64,000 nt of DNA from Klebsormidium nitens (lineage: Eukaryota; Streptophyta; Klebsormidiophyceae; Klebsormidiales; Klebsormidiaceae): NCBI GenBank assembly GCA_000708835.1, contig DF237173.1, positions 5,520 to 69,519 of the forward strand, in the 5' to 3' direction. Made by a program: the position numbers and the translations under genes. The notes beneath the pieces were generated by a model that was not told the origin of the DNA, did not search any database, and saw nothing but the letters and a program-made list of their open reading frames with translations. Shown one piece after another: positions 11,501 to 23,888 of the stretch. Each line of letters starts with the position of its first letter. Position 1 is the first letter of the stretch.

Positions 11501-14500
11501 GGTGCATGCTTCAAAGTCGATGCTCAGATCCCCCGGATTGGTCCAGGACGGGATGATGGGAGATTATGCAAGCGCTTCTCAAAGTCCCTGATCAGTTGCC
11601 CGTGAGTTTCCAAGATGATAAAGCGTCCCTTTCCAGTACGTTCGCAAGAGCGATGTAACTACAAAAAATGGAATCTTACCACTTCCGTATTCAGACAATG
11701 CCCTACTGACCCTGCCTAATCACGATACGCGTTGAAAAACGGGGATTGCAAACCGGAATTCTCACCTCCTTCATATACTTGGGCGTGTGGAAGGCACCGA
11801 ACCTGCCGATTGGTGTCTTATACCGCGACAGCAGCAGATCGTCCAGCTTCAGCTCTGTCTCTGGCAGGTGGTCAACCGCCAGAGACACCTTCTTCCATTT
11901 GTCCTTCTCGCCCTTGAGTGCGTCTTCTGCGATCGGCACTTCCTTCACGATCTTCTTCTCCTGTCGAGAAAGGCAGGCAAAGTTTCAGTGGGCATGTTGC
12001 TGTTTTTCCGCTTCTTTTCAAAAGGGATCCACATTCAGAGGTTAAGGGACCTTGTTGACAAAGAACCAGTGATTCGAAAACCGTAGGTTTTCTCTCGGGC
12101 GAGTTTCAAAGCTAAAGCATGTTCTGAGTGCGTACAGGCCCCCCTCCCTATCCCGCTGGCACTACTCAAGCAGCCAAGCTGCCCTGCACTTCCCTTCAAG
12201 TTCCGCATTCGACCCTAGTAGATAGCTCTTCTTGCAAACCCAAACTATGACAAGAGCCTAAGTCTGCGCTTGCATCGCACTTACTATGAAGGCGGCTTCG
12301 AATCACCAAACAGACTCGCACGTGATACAAAGGGGCTGCTAGGGCTTCACGGCTTCACCGATCCGAACGCCGTCCGCAGAAAGCTTTCGCTCGGCATTCA
12401 GCCGCGCATTGGAAGCTCACACCAAACACGAACGGCACTAGGATGCATGACTACTTTTCTTTATATCACTCACCTGGTGCTCCATCAGGGCGCCAAACTT
12501 TTTCTTGTAGCCTTCATCCATGGTCTCGTTCAGCTGATCATAGTAGTCCCCGGGCAGGGGGCCCCTCCTCGGGTCGTTTTCGTTGGAGGGCACGCCTCTC
12601 GGCTCCGCCGCATTGATCGTCTCGTCCGGCAGCAGGCAGTGCCAGTGGTACAGCAGCCCAAACTCGTACGAGCAGCTGTTGCCCAGCTTCTCGGGGCGCC
12701 CCACGAAGAAGTCGTTCAGCTCCTTCAGCCCTGTCAGAATGTTGACGAACGTTTCAAGAGGGGGCTTGCTTCAGAGGGACAAAGTGGTTCGGCTGTTTCA
12801 GCCCTTGATTGACGTCGAAAGACTTCTCTCAGGAGGGGGGCTTGCTTAACACAGAGGGCATGGGTCCTTTTCAGCGTGACAAAAGCGCTCGCTCCTTTAT
12901 TTGTGAGGCCGTGAGCGGAGCATGGCGAGCACGAGAGGTTCAGGACCGGAAAGTGGATTTGATCAGACAGTTGGGACGCTATGGCGAACAGCTCTTAAGC
13001 TGCTCCGGAAACCAAAAGAAGCACACAAGACTTACAGACCAAATGAGGCACTGCTACTTTGGGGAGGACAATTTCAATGAAAATATCATCCGGCACGCTT
13101 CGAGACCGGACGGAGTGAGCAACGGGAAACACACCGTACGTTTGAAGAGTGAGTGACCAGCTGCCACAGAGTGTTCCGGTTCGCTTTGTGAGTGACAAAA
13201 GCAAGGCAGTCTGCAAGGCCGAATGCCTCCTCGTCTCTCTAAACTCCAGGCATGTGGCACCCAGAGACGGGAAGATATTGATATCCCGAAACACTAACCT
13301 AGGAAGTTGGATGCGTAATCTGTGACCACGATGTTGCCGTAGATGCGCGTGGTGATGTAGCGGGCCGTCTGGTACAGCAACTCGTCGTTGATCCAGCGGC
13401 CCTTCAGCTTGGGATTGTCCTGCGGGAAGCCGTCAGTGTCATACTTGGCGCCCAGCGCCTCCTGCTTGTTGGGTGTCCCGAATTTGTGGCTGAACTTGTC
13501 AGGGTACCTGCACGAAAAGTATACTCTTGAGACTTCCCACAATGCTGGACACGAGTTGGGGGAGGTTCAGGTTTCAAGCTTTGTGACTCATGGAAAAGGA
13601 TTGTCAGGTAGTTGCTCCTCTAGGAGAGGCAGTGTTGCTGGTTAGAAAAGTCGGTCATCACTAGATCGGGCAAATCCTCCTGATCATATTCCTCGAGTGC
13701 ATCGTTCCCAGCCGAAAGAAGATTCATCTTCGCATGAAAGTCCACTTTATTCAGATACCTGTCTCAGCAAGCAGCAATCGACGCTACTGTTTCCAAGATT
13801 GATTCCACCAAAAACAGCCCAATGAAGGATCGGCGGTGAATGCTTTACGTGCTGAGTGTAAACCACCTTCATTGCGTCCTTTCTTTTCGCAAGGAAGCGG
13901 GCGTCACAATGGCCCCGTCTCAAAAGCCAGAAGTTCACCCGCCAAGCTTTCTCGTCCTCAGGAATAGCCGCAGAGCTTCGTCATCCTCATTCTCTCCCAC
14001 CAATCATGCGCAGAAATTGTGAATTGCAACTGTCTCCCTGCAGTAAAAGCGGTGAGGCGCATGGATTAGCGAGTTTAGTTAACCCACCATTTCAGCAGCT
14101 TCTTTGCCACTTGGTTGTGCTCCCTGCCAAACACCTCAACCAGGGCCCTCCAACCCACGAAGCCCCAATCCCAGTTCCATTCCTCCGCCACTTTCACCAG
14201 GTTTCCGATATCTTCTGCTTCCATCGCTTGCAGACCGGAATCGCCAGCGCTCTTCTTACCCTCCCCATGTTGGATGCAACCGGGCTGCTTGGGTTGCGCT
14301 TCCGTTACTCCTGGGGATTGTTCGTTCTTCTCTTGCGTTTTCAATTTTCTTATGACCCCTTCTTTGAACTCTTTCAGTTTGCTCTCTTCGACACTGGCAC
14401 CCCGGGAGTGGGGAACCTGCAATACAGCATGGCAACAAACAACGTCCATAAGGTGTGTATGTCGTGGTCGGAAGATTGTGGAAAAGCACAACGTTTGCCG

Positions 14501-16945
14501 GGCCTTATCAGCTTTTAGAGCTCGCTTGTGCGAGCGTACCTGCGACCCGTGCCATTTGAGGGAGCATGATTGACAGCCAGTTCTTTTATGGAAAACAACT
14601 CCGCTTCTAAGGAGACCTCTGCAATAAGCGCGACGACTCGACCCTAGAAGAGATCACTGAGAAACTGCGTGTGCCAGGTTGATTTTCCTTGCTCGTCCAA
14701 AGTTTGTGACTGGTTGTCAGGAGGTCAAAGTGCAGACTCTAAGATTCTGACAGCGATCAGGAAGCAAACAGCTTACCTTCTTGAGGTCGAGGAGGCCCCT
14801 CTTGAACACCCTCACACGGCGCACAGTGTGTTCGTCATGCCCGTACAGGGGGGAGAGATCCGCATACGATGAGTTTCCGTTGTAGCCGTTGTGCGAGTTG
14901 AACAGGTCGTGCGTGAGCAGAGTGGCAAAGTCGAGGATGAGGCAGTTGAGTCCGGCCCTGTGGAAAAGAGTATGAATCTCCATAAGCAGCTTGAACGTTG
15001 TCCTTCAACGTTTATATCTGCTGCAAGATGCTCTTTGGAGAATCATAAGGGGAGGGAACAGGGGGGAGACATACATGGGCACCCAAAGCAAAGGAGGCCT
15101 CCGTCAAGCGGACGGACACAACAGTGAGCCTACTACAAGATCCGCAGCAGATGCAGAGAACAGGCTACAGAACAGGATTGAATATTGAGTATGTTGAAGC
15201 CGCCTCCGGACACGAGCGGACCACCTGCTATTGCCCCCTGTAGTTGTAGTTCAAGCAATGTGGTTCAAACAAAGTGAAGATACGAGTGTTTGGTGCCAAC
15301 TGCTTTCAGAACAAGTGGAAGACAAGTGACAGAGACGAAGAGGCTGGCAAACGAGATATGCAAAAGGGCAAGGCTCACTCGTTTGTCTCAAATTCTTCTC
15401 TCTTGAAGAGCTCCTCAAAGACGTCGTCCGTATCGGGAAGCTTCTTCTCAATCACCTGACCGAAGCGGTTGATCTCTGGCTTCTTGCAGGTTGCAACAAA
15501 GCTGTAGGGCTGTGCTGCCTGACCGATGTGCGGGCTGTAAGGACAGTTGCCAAAGCCGTCCACTACAAAGAAAAAGTGCCAAAACTTTGGGGTCAACAAG
15601 ATTGAACCTCAAATTATCGGACTTTGACGGTTCGAGACGTAGACTTTAGTATTTGAAGGCCTAGCGCTCAGGAAGATTCTGAGGATCGCTTGCAGTGGGC
15701 TCGAAGAGGCTGTGCTTTTTCAAAGCAATCTGTCCAAGAAGATTAGTGCAACAAAGCTAAATATTGCTTTAGAGTAGAGATACAGGCGCAATCATGAGGG
15801 TCCCACCTGGTAGTGCAGCAAGACTGGTGCTCTTAAGTAAGAACCAACCAGAGTACACGGGAACAAACACACCGGCGCTTGGTGCTAGGCTAGTAAGTGA
15901 ATATTGAGTCTTTACCTGTTCGGAAGATACGGGGCTGAGCAGGAAGTACCTGGACGCCACAGTGGGATTTTGGAGAGTAAGTGGCTATTCGGTGACCTTG
16001 ACTTGTCAGTGTATGGAAAGGCTCTAAATGCACTAATACGGGAACCCAAAACAACAAACGCAAGATTCTCCCAAAGAGTGTGATTAAGCGGCAAATCGGG
16101 GTGAGACCTGCAGCCCTGAGGCAATCACAGTATGAAGAGATTGTGCAGAGATTTACCGGAGTGTCGTCAGAGGTCAAGATGTCCTTGTACTTGCATTGTC
16201 CATCAAGCTTGCTGTCTGTCTTCAGGACTGTGAGAATCCCGGGAGAGTTGGAAGGAGCACTGGACATGAGGTGTTGAGGAGGGTAGGAGACTTTGCTCTG
16301 CAGGAAAAATTGGGACAGGCCTCCATAAGCACCTAAGGATGAAGAATCTCAGCTGAGCAACCCCTGCGAGGGACAAGGCTGCGACCGTCGTCAATCTTTG
16401 ACAAATATGATCAAACAAAAAAGAAGATCTTTCTTGCTGCCTTAGCATGATCCAAAGTAGGAAGGCATTCTAAGGACAGGAGCCAAAGATTCAATCCACG
16501 AGAGAGAGATATGTTTGCTAAATATTGCACCATCAAACTATTAAGACCTCATCTATTATTCTTTCTGCAAACCCATCCTTAGCAACTCCAGTCTGTATGT
16601 TGACCAGAGAGGCGAGTTCCACTGTTGACAAGTGGGGATGAGCAGAAGCACTTGACTTCCATGATGACTCCTCACCTGTACTACCTCAAACGCCTTCCGG
16701 ATAAGCCGTGGCCCCAGTAATGGGAACTTATAAAATCCTTGTTGAGCATCCAAAACGCTCGGAGCGTATTTAAGCATCCCGTTCTCCACAATTGCATACT
16801 GGAGGCGCTGCTTGAAGACCCATTTGAAGGCCCACAGGATGATAAGCAAAGGTAGGCCTAGAATGGTAAGCCACCAGGGGCGACCTGGTGTAGGCGGGTA
16901 AGGGCAGTCGTCCTCTAAAACAGCATCACCTCTTCGCTCACTCAT
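8469..16945 (-). CDS. LDS/COX-like fatty-acid haem dioxygenase (animal haem peroxidase superfamily)
   Basis: Thirteen exons join in phase: 16945-16676, 16297-16157, 15949-15916, 15562-15379, 14957-14777, 14416-14088, 13507-13299, 12730-12474, 11960-11766, 11049-10930, 10553-10404, 9668-9383 and 8608-8502, giving about 821 residues. Residues 26-45 form a membrane anchor. RIFRTVDG, GQAAQPYS and NSSYADLSPLYG follow linoleate diol synthase/Ppo dioxygenases. His226 in THDLF is the likely distal haem ligand. Tyr477 and His480 in EFGLLYHWH fit the catalytic Tyr and proximal His. VELYPG and LIRNDRLF close the domain. There is no C-terminal P450 domain. The likely reaction is oxygenation of unsaturated fatty acids at a membrane. 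Exon 6 adds a charged insertion of about 80 residues. The 3' end is unresolved: read-through of exon 13 stops at 8469, but a further exon is possible. Confidence 0.85.
9247..9390 (-). repeat. Echo of the exon 12 donor, 129 bases downstream
   Basis: The plus-strand string CTCTCACCCGTGCCC, which on the minus strand is the end of dioxygenase exon 12 plus its donor (GGGCACGG/gtgagag), occurs at 9376-9390 and again at 9247-9261 inside the next intron. The distance is 129 bases. The distal copy is not needed: exon 12 joins exon 13 (8608) in phase. Confidence 0.8.
12724..12860 (-). repeat. Echo of the exon 8 acceptor region
   Basis: The segment with the acceptor of dioxygenase exon 8 (TTCAGCCCTG, ATGTTGACG, GAGGGGGCTTGCTT in order from 12724) is repeated in decayed form from about 12798 (TTCAGCCCTTG, ATTGACG, AGGAGGGGGGCTTGCTT), about 75 bases away and upstream in the minus-strand intron. 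Confidence 0.65.
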
Positions 16946-19852
16946 GGCCCCTGCACAACATAGATACCCAGCGTGTCAGGAAAATAGAGCTGCAACAAGG
17001 ACCAGAAATAGAAAGCAGCCTTCGCAAGGAGGCAGGAGCTGTAGGTGCTTCTCAAGGCTTAGGAGCCCCGTGCCTGATACGCAGCCTCTGGGATCTTGAA
17101 AGATGGTCCTCATTCTGCAGCCAATGACCAAAAGGAGGACGAGAAGCATGTACACCTCTGGGAAGCCAAATGACTTGCGATGTCAACATATGTTTCAATC
17201 CTGTTGGCCCAGACTGTTTGCACCACAAGTCTTGAGGTTCAAGCACGAGGGCCAAATTCCAGAGACAGATCGAGCTGCATCACTTATGATTTGGTGCCAA
17301 TTGGAGGCTCGTCCGTAATGCTTGGCAGATTTGGTTATATGATAAGGAAAAACATGAGGGAAAGAGAGACCACACGAGGTGATCAAATCATGGTCTGGAT
17401 GGCAAGACCCGGAATGCAATCTCACATTGCCTTGACTACATGTTGGTTGTGCTTGTAGAATGCTGCTTAGCACCATTGCGAATTCTTCGATTTCCTGCAT
17501 TCTGTGGACACAGTCCAGCTCCCAATTCTTAACATGGATGCACACTGAAACCAGGAAAAAAAGGAATTTGTCATTGGATGCACCAAGATACAAGCCAGCT
17601 TGTAAACAAGCTGCAATTTCTCTGGCGAAAGATTCATCGTTGGGTCTTACCATGCGTCGCCAAGGTGCTCGGTGGCATGCCCTCCATATCCTTCAAGAAA
17701 GGCAGGTGCTAACTCCGATCCAGTTGGACAGGAACTCCTCTGCGCAATGGGATACTCGATAGGTTCCTGTTTGGCGAAGGTTGCTGGGATTATGGAAACG
17801 CTGGACTCGGCCTTCACGCTTTATCTAGCTGCTAATAATGCAGACTGATCATGCAAGAAGTGCCGAGCAAGCTGTCATAATCAAAGCCCTAAGGCTCTCC
17901 CCACATGAACTTGAATGGCGGCCATGATTCATCCACAACTTGGTACTGTATTTAGTGAATTGAAAAGCACTGCACATTAATCACATGATCATGAGCTGGA
18001 TCGCTTGCGTGAGCGCCCTGGAGGCTGGCACCTGCAGCGATGGCATCATTGGCGACCGCATCCTGTATAAAATCGTGTCCAGGCTGACCGAGATACCAGG
18101 TGGAGGTGGATCAGTGCCCGGGGGACGGTTGGAGGTTAGGGAGGGGATGAGTTCGAAACTCAGGAGTTTGTATTTATGGTTTCGGTTCAATGCGTCCTCC
18201 CGGGGCTCTCAACCCAATCTAAAATCGAGATAATCCCATTTTTCCCGAGTCGATTGTGGGCTTGCAGCTCGAGTTCGACAACAGCCCTGCATTATGCACA
18301 TTTATGACGCCCTGTAACTGTTAACATATCCGCTCTAGATTATAGGTCATTCTTTGCCGTAGATCTAGGTACCTCGCATTTACATCGACGGCCTGTCACA
18401 CGCTTTGGACAGTGGACACATCCGATCTACTGGACAATCGACAATGAGGGCTTGGATTCCGAAGTTTCCAAAGTTCTGAGGCCTCTGTATCATATGCTTG
18501 TTTGTTTCCAGACAGCCGGGAGTGCATCGAAGTTCAACAGCAAAGTAGATCAATATCCGCTTGTGCCAATTCGATCGTGCTCCGTGCAGCGCTCTGCTAG
18601 CGTGGCTTATGGCGTTCATGCATACCTCGAGAATTTACAGTGCATATCTAAGCAAGCTACATCACAAGCTACCTACGGTGGGTTCCGGCCGAGTCGACTC
18701 CGACTCCAACCGCAACGAAAATGTGGGACCCGGTATCAAATTCTGTCAGTAGTACCGGCGGTTTACGTCACGGTGACTCGGACTTCCGAAACATGTACGA
18801 TTCGAGTACTCAGAAAAAATTGCTCGGCCGTAAGTGAGTGTCATGAAATTGTTAAAGAGTGTAATATTTTACACTTTGACGAAAGCATCAAAATGCCACA
18901 CTAAGACGAGGCTTATGCAACATGCAGAAACCTCTGACAAGCGAAAAAAAATGTTGGGGGGGTGTCATTAGGTGTCCTTGGAAGCTCCAACATCATGTTT
19001 TGTTCAGGACAAATCTCAAGTAGCAGCATAGGAGGCGCAAAGTTGGCCGCCATCGTTGGATTTTGAACAGCGCCTTCTCTTACACTCCTTTATCAAATCT
19101 CTGCACTCTTCTTTCACTCTGGGTACCGCGGTACTCTTGCTCGGTACAAGTCGGAAGTTCCGACCAAGACCATGAAATTCAAATTATTTGGACGCGCAGA
19201 CTCAAGTCTCGCGCGACGGTACCGTACCTCCGGCTAGTACGCAATTGCCCGTTTATCGACGTGTCAGAAAAACTTCCATTCATGAACTCGGACCCAATTC
19301 TCAAGTACCGCCGAGTACGGTCGTTAGTACTGCGTACAACATTTGTCGCGACGCGTGACACCGGTCAATCAGATTTGATACCGGACCGTGACGCGGTCGA
19401 TACCGTCGACACCCACCATAGGTAGCTTGTGATCTATGAGGGCATATTTTTGAGCTACAAAAGCTAAGTTTCTGCCAGAGAAACCAATAGAGATTCAACA
19501 GATTGCGATTGCGACCTCGGAGTTCTTGCTGTATGCTCAGCACGCCTATGTAACTTAAGGTATCAACTTAGAATCATAATGTGCCTACAAAGATGACAAT
19601 CTGGTGCATGCTCGCTCATCAGGCTTGCCATTGTATGCTTGACCGCATTCCCAATATGGAGCTTGCTGTACTTCTAAGGACACTACTTCCGCTACTGGCT
19701 ATGTAAGCATGTACATCAGATAATTGGGTAAACCATTCTTTCCTCCGTCAATGACTAATAGAGGATGTCAGAATCGCTGATCGAGGCTTAATCAAGACGA
19801 ATTTTACAATCTACAAGTCCTCGCCTGAGCCTCGCTCCCCTCAAGCAAGACA
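16946..19852. other. Spacer between two minus-strand genes
   Basis: Apart from a possible upstream dioxygenase exon (17651-17687) I recognise no gene. From about 19120 to 19400 the sequence is rich in GTAC/CGGTAC palindromes. Open frames here (for example minus 17195-17653 and plus 17985-18233) show no family motif and no supporting splice pattern. Confidence 0.5.
17651..17687 (-). other. Possible upstream first coding exon of the dioxygenase
   Basis: On the minus strand an ATG at 17687 opens 12 codons plus one base (MEGMPPSTLATH) and ends at a strong donor, G/gtaaga. Joined to an acceptor at 16950 (gttgtgcag/GGGCC) it enters the main frame in phase just before the ATG at 16945 and would add 13 residues. 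The phase match and good sites support it. The internal ATG at 16945 would serve equally well. Confidence 0.35.
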
Positions 19853-22800
19853 TCAGAGCTTGGAAGAATCAAATGAACCCCCCCCCGAGCTGACAACGCC
19901 GGCCAAGGCAGCCTTATCAACCGGAACTGCGTTGCATCTCCTCTTAACCTCGTCAGGCGGGATGTAGGACCATTGTGCTATTCGTTTGAAATCCTGCCAC
20001 CGACACAGGGTCTTCCCTTCTGTGGGGGCCTTTCCGGGCCAGCTTTCTCCATCCTTTGGGGGCTCGTCTGGCAGAGGGAGCTCCTGACCTTCGTAGAGGA
20101 CTCGAACGAAGAACTGGTCCGACTCTTGATCAAGCCAAAGCTCAATTGCAAGATCCGAGCTGTACCCGGGCCAAGTCTTGAGGGGCACGCCAAGACAAGC
20201 TGCAGCAAGCGAGAAAGCCGAAGCGGTCAGAAGTCGACCATGCACGGGCGCAGAAAAAATGTTCGTCTCAGTTCGTCTACTGACAATGCAGCTGCGAGCT
20301 CTTGTACGAGATTGCAAATAACAACTTCGAGGCACGGTACTCAACGACCTGGCAGACACGTCCTGAATTACAGGATTCATTGTCCTGAACAAAGTTCGAT
20401 GAGCCATAGACCAGTCAAAACCTCAACGAAGGAATCTGATGCGGACCCACGGTGGACCTGACCGTTGCTTCGACGGTTCAAAGGACGCAAATTGTCCATC
20501 GTGATCCTAGATTTATCTCGAGCTTACCGCAGAGTGGCAAGAGAGTGGTGTCATGCCCCGAATAAAGCAGCAATCGGGGGGGTCCCGGACGCTCGTGACT
20601 GTCCACCTTCGTGCTCAGATGCTGAAGCAGCTCCCCGATCAGATTCCCCATGGCGATCTGGCAGATATCCTGGTCCTGCACGACGAAATTGAGTGTTGAT
20701 CTTTTGCCATCTGTAATGTCAGCTCTGCGATGCATCAGAGGGGGACGACCCCGGAGGATCGCAACAAAGAAGATGAGCGGTACACTGGACACTGATGGAT
20801 CAACATAAAAAGACGGATGTCGATCGTAAGTCGGAGTCGATACCAAATCCTCAAGGCTTCTTCGTGGTCAGGTTCTGCAATCGACAAGGTTTTCTCAACG
20901 AGTTTCCAGCCGCAACAGGGGTTCGTTGATTGTCAGGAGTCAATCAACAGGCGGAACAGAGTAGAGCAAAGTAACTCACACTGAATATGTCCGAGACCTC
21001 AGCAGCGTTCATCTCTTTCACTTTTTTAAAGTCGGCGGGTTTGACAACGTCTGGCCAAGGGTCACCATGAGCTTCCGCACAGATGAGTGCGTCCATCAAC
21101 TACGATCAGAAAAGTAGACCTGTGTAAAGGCGAAGCTTCCAAGAACAACTTGGAAGCTCCGAAAAATGATACGAAAGTGCAAGGGCTCTGACGAGATGCA
21201 AAAGATTGCTTCGAAGCCATTCAAAAAGCCATGCCCTTATTCATTCAAACACAGGATGCGAACCTCCTGAACTTGGACCTCGGTGTTTGAAAAACCACCT
21301 TCATTGGATATTCTGGCTTCACATTTTGAAGTGAGCAGTATCTGCATTCTTGGCTACACAGTGCACGCCGAAGCCAGTCCTTGTCGTCAGCAGGAAAGCT
21401 GATAATTCCTGTGACTGGTGGCTGCAGGACAGTGGTCTGATCAGTTACTCAGGCACAGTTGGAATACTCACAATCAACCAAGGAAACTTCCGAGGAGGAA
21501 TATGGAAGTGCTTCAGCGTAGGGCCCGTGATATGCTGCAAAGCGAAGTAGCTCGAGTCAGTCCCGGTGCATGCTTAGGTATCTCGTGGTGGACGGAGACT
21601 CCGAGATGGACAGCAATTGGCTCATAAACTCCTCGTACATACTTTGATTGACCATTAGACAGATTACACTCGCTTCTTCCAAACTTGTGAAGATCGCATA
21701 AGAACTTATGACCAACTCACCTCAAGCCGCGCATGCCACTTGTATGCTTCTGGTGAGTCTTCTTTCTTTGTGGCATCTCGGAGGCGCCTCTTTGACAAAG
21801 CCCCCCAACTGAACAATGACAGGTGAGAGACCTTCGGCTTCACGCTCCATCTTCATGAGGATTCTCGTAAAAATCGTTTGACCAGAATTTGAGAACCATG
21901 TGATTGGGCCAGAATACAAGTGAGCTGCTCTATATGACCATGTTTGCAAGTTAGTCTTACCTCTTACAGGCTGGATTTGGATACAAGCTCTCCTCATCGT
22001 CCGCCATGAAAGTAATCTGTTGACGCTGAGCCGCCTCCTCCGAGTCCAGAAGCCCCGTCAAAACAAACCGTGCCGAAGCATGAGTGCGTGCATAATTGGT
22101 AGATCTTATCACTAAGTTCGACCCTGCCTCTGCACTATTGCCCTCAATGAGATCCCCATACCTGATCTGCAACCGCTGGCCCAACTCATAAGCCTGATGA
22201 GCCCCTTTCTTGGTCAAGAGTCCAAAAGGGAAAGGATTGCCTCCCTCAACATACTTCTGCCTTTCAAAGGTTTCAATGTCCACAAGACGATGGGCCCATA
22301 AGGTCTTCACATTTGCTGGGATTGAGCTGGCATAGGCGCTCCTGACATTTGGACTACGATCACCGTGGCGGAAGAGCACGTGGGCCTGCGCAGGAGTAAG
22401 AAGGTCTTTAAATAGTAGTATATGACCACCACACTACCTGTCAAATCCAGGACATCAAGGTACACTAGGATGAATGCACTACCACTATGGCCTCGAGCCC
22501 CAGCTCCACATCTGAAGGTTTGAGAGTCCCATTTGAGAAGTCAGTCACAGGTTCTGATCGGATTGCAATAAAAGCATATGAGTACTTGTCATACTAATGT
22601 AGCACAAGCCATCAGATGTGCCTTCCCACCTGGAGCAGTTTCCACCGTGACTTTGCTTGCATCAGCTCCTCAGCCTTTGGATTCACAGTTGCCACCATTT
22701 CTGCTTCGGCAGGCTGGCTGAGACACACAGGACTGACACCTCTAGCACAGGCGGCGATGATTGCGATCGCCATGAAAGCGGGTTTTATACCGAAGATCAT
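19853..22800 (-). CDS. Secreted/lysosomal-type histidine acid phosphatase (ACP6-like)
   Basis: Seven exons (22800-22630, 22385-21961, 21787-21721, 21534-21472, 21099-20980, 20675-20528, 20199-19853) join to 446 residues. The first 28 or so residues (MIFGIKPAFMAIAIIAAC) look like a signal peptide or anchor. The histidine phosphatase signature is RHGDRSP at residues 63-69, with His64 the phosphoryl acceptor. The partner HD motif is YSGHDTTL with His323 and Asp324. LGQRLQIRYG, RSTNYARTHASA and the late WPGYSSDLAIELW and VRVLYEGQEL agree with the lysophosphatidic acid phosphatase type 6 group of branch-2 histidine phosphatases. The substrate is probably a phosphomonoester; lipid phosphate is an inference from similarity. 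It shares an upstream spacer with the divergent V-ATPase gene. Confidence 0.9.
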
Positions 22801-23888
22801 CAGGATCTGTTTGACTTGATCAGAGTGCCCTTCTTGCAGAGAAATGCATATACTTGCAGCATTTCCTGTTTGGAGGACGTGCTCATTGCTGTATCAAAGT
22901 TGAGGACTGCAAAGATTACTTGTTGCTTGCGGGAATTGTGCAAGGAAACCCCGATCACAGCGGAGAAAAGTCCGGGTGTAAACCAGCAGGGTCCAGGTAC
23001 TGCGGACAGCGTCTGCTTCCTTCTGGTCGCATTGAGCTGATGTGGCCTTACAAGGTGCCCTTTGCTCATACATCAGATCTGCGCCTTTGAGCTGCATTCA
23101 AGATCGCACTGTGCACTGTGCGCTGCTCAGCTCTGCATTTCCCCATGTGGAAGTGCCAAGATCTGCTATTAGTATCCGAGTCCGTGCAAGGACGCTTTCG
23201 AAGGTACGAAATCCTGGCAGTCGGCCTTGAAATCCTGACTATATGTAGGTAGCTAAATCCTATGCAAGGAAAAATTCTATATTACCTTATTCATAGTTGC
23301 TCAGTGGAGAACTTGACACTACCGTAGGTAGAGTCTGCAGGCTAGACCCAAGAGAAGGCCACCAATACGTTGTGTACCGTAGTTTTGAGGGTTCTCAGTG
23401 CGTATGAATACTATAGATTCACCATAGGTATTTAATAGCACATATATTAGGTCAGCTCGAGGACTTCTGAAGGCAATTTGTGGTCACGGAAAACCTCCAA
23501 TCACCTACCTACCTACCTACAAACCAAAACTGGGCAAACCTTGATTCCGAGTCTTGAGTCCCAGCAGAGCATGGCAGAGCAGCAGCAATAGCGCCTCCTC
23601 TCCTGGTTACTTGAGAACTTTCAAGTGTTTGGTCTATGATCGTAAGTGAGCCCCTTGAGTACTAGGCGCTTTATATTGTCTTCTTTTGGACAAGGGTCAG
23701 CTTCTTAGTCACGTCACGAGCATTCTTCTGGGATCAAGTTTGGTCGCTGAAAGGGCCCAATTCGTGCATCCTGTGTCTGTCTGCGTAAGAAGATATGTTA
23801 TTCTGAATGCGATCAATCCTGAGAAAGTCGAGTAACGGCAGCAGCAATCGAGGCGGCCTAAGATCGGATTCAGCACCCTCTGGGCAAG
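22801..23888. promoter_or_regulatory. Head-to-head promoter spacer, acid phosphatase / V-ATPase d
   Basis: The 1088 bases between the two divergent start codons must hold both promoters and 5' UTRs. A CCTACCTACCTACCTAC run lies at about 23503-23520. I see no clear TATA box at a sensible position for either gene. Confidence 0.6.

Noticed and set aside
17195-17653. 152-codon minus-strand frame upstream of the dioxygenase
   Set aside because: It has no recognisable domain, overlaps the end of a possible 5' exon, and composition is like the flanking non-coding sequence.
23500-23522. CCTACC microrepeat as a possible CRISPR-like or regulatory array
   Set aside because: It is a four-base simple repeat of a few units with no spacers. 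The genome is eukaryotic, so CRISPR is not expected.
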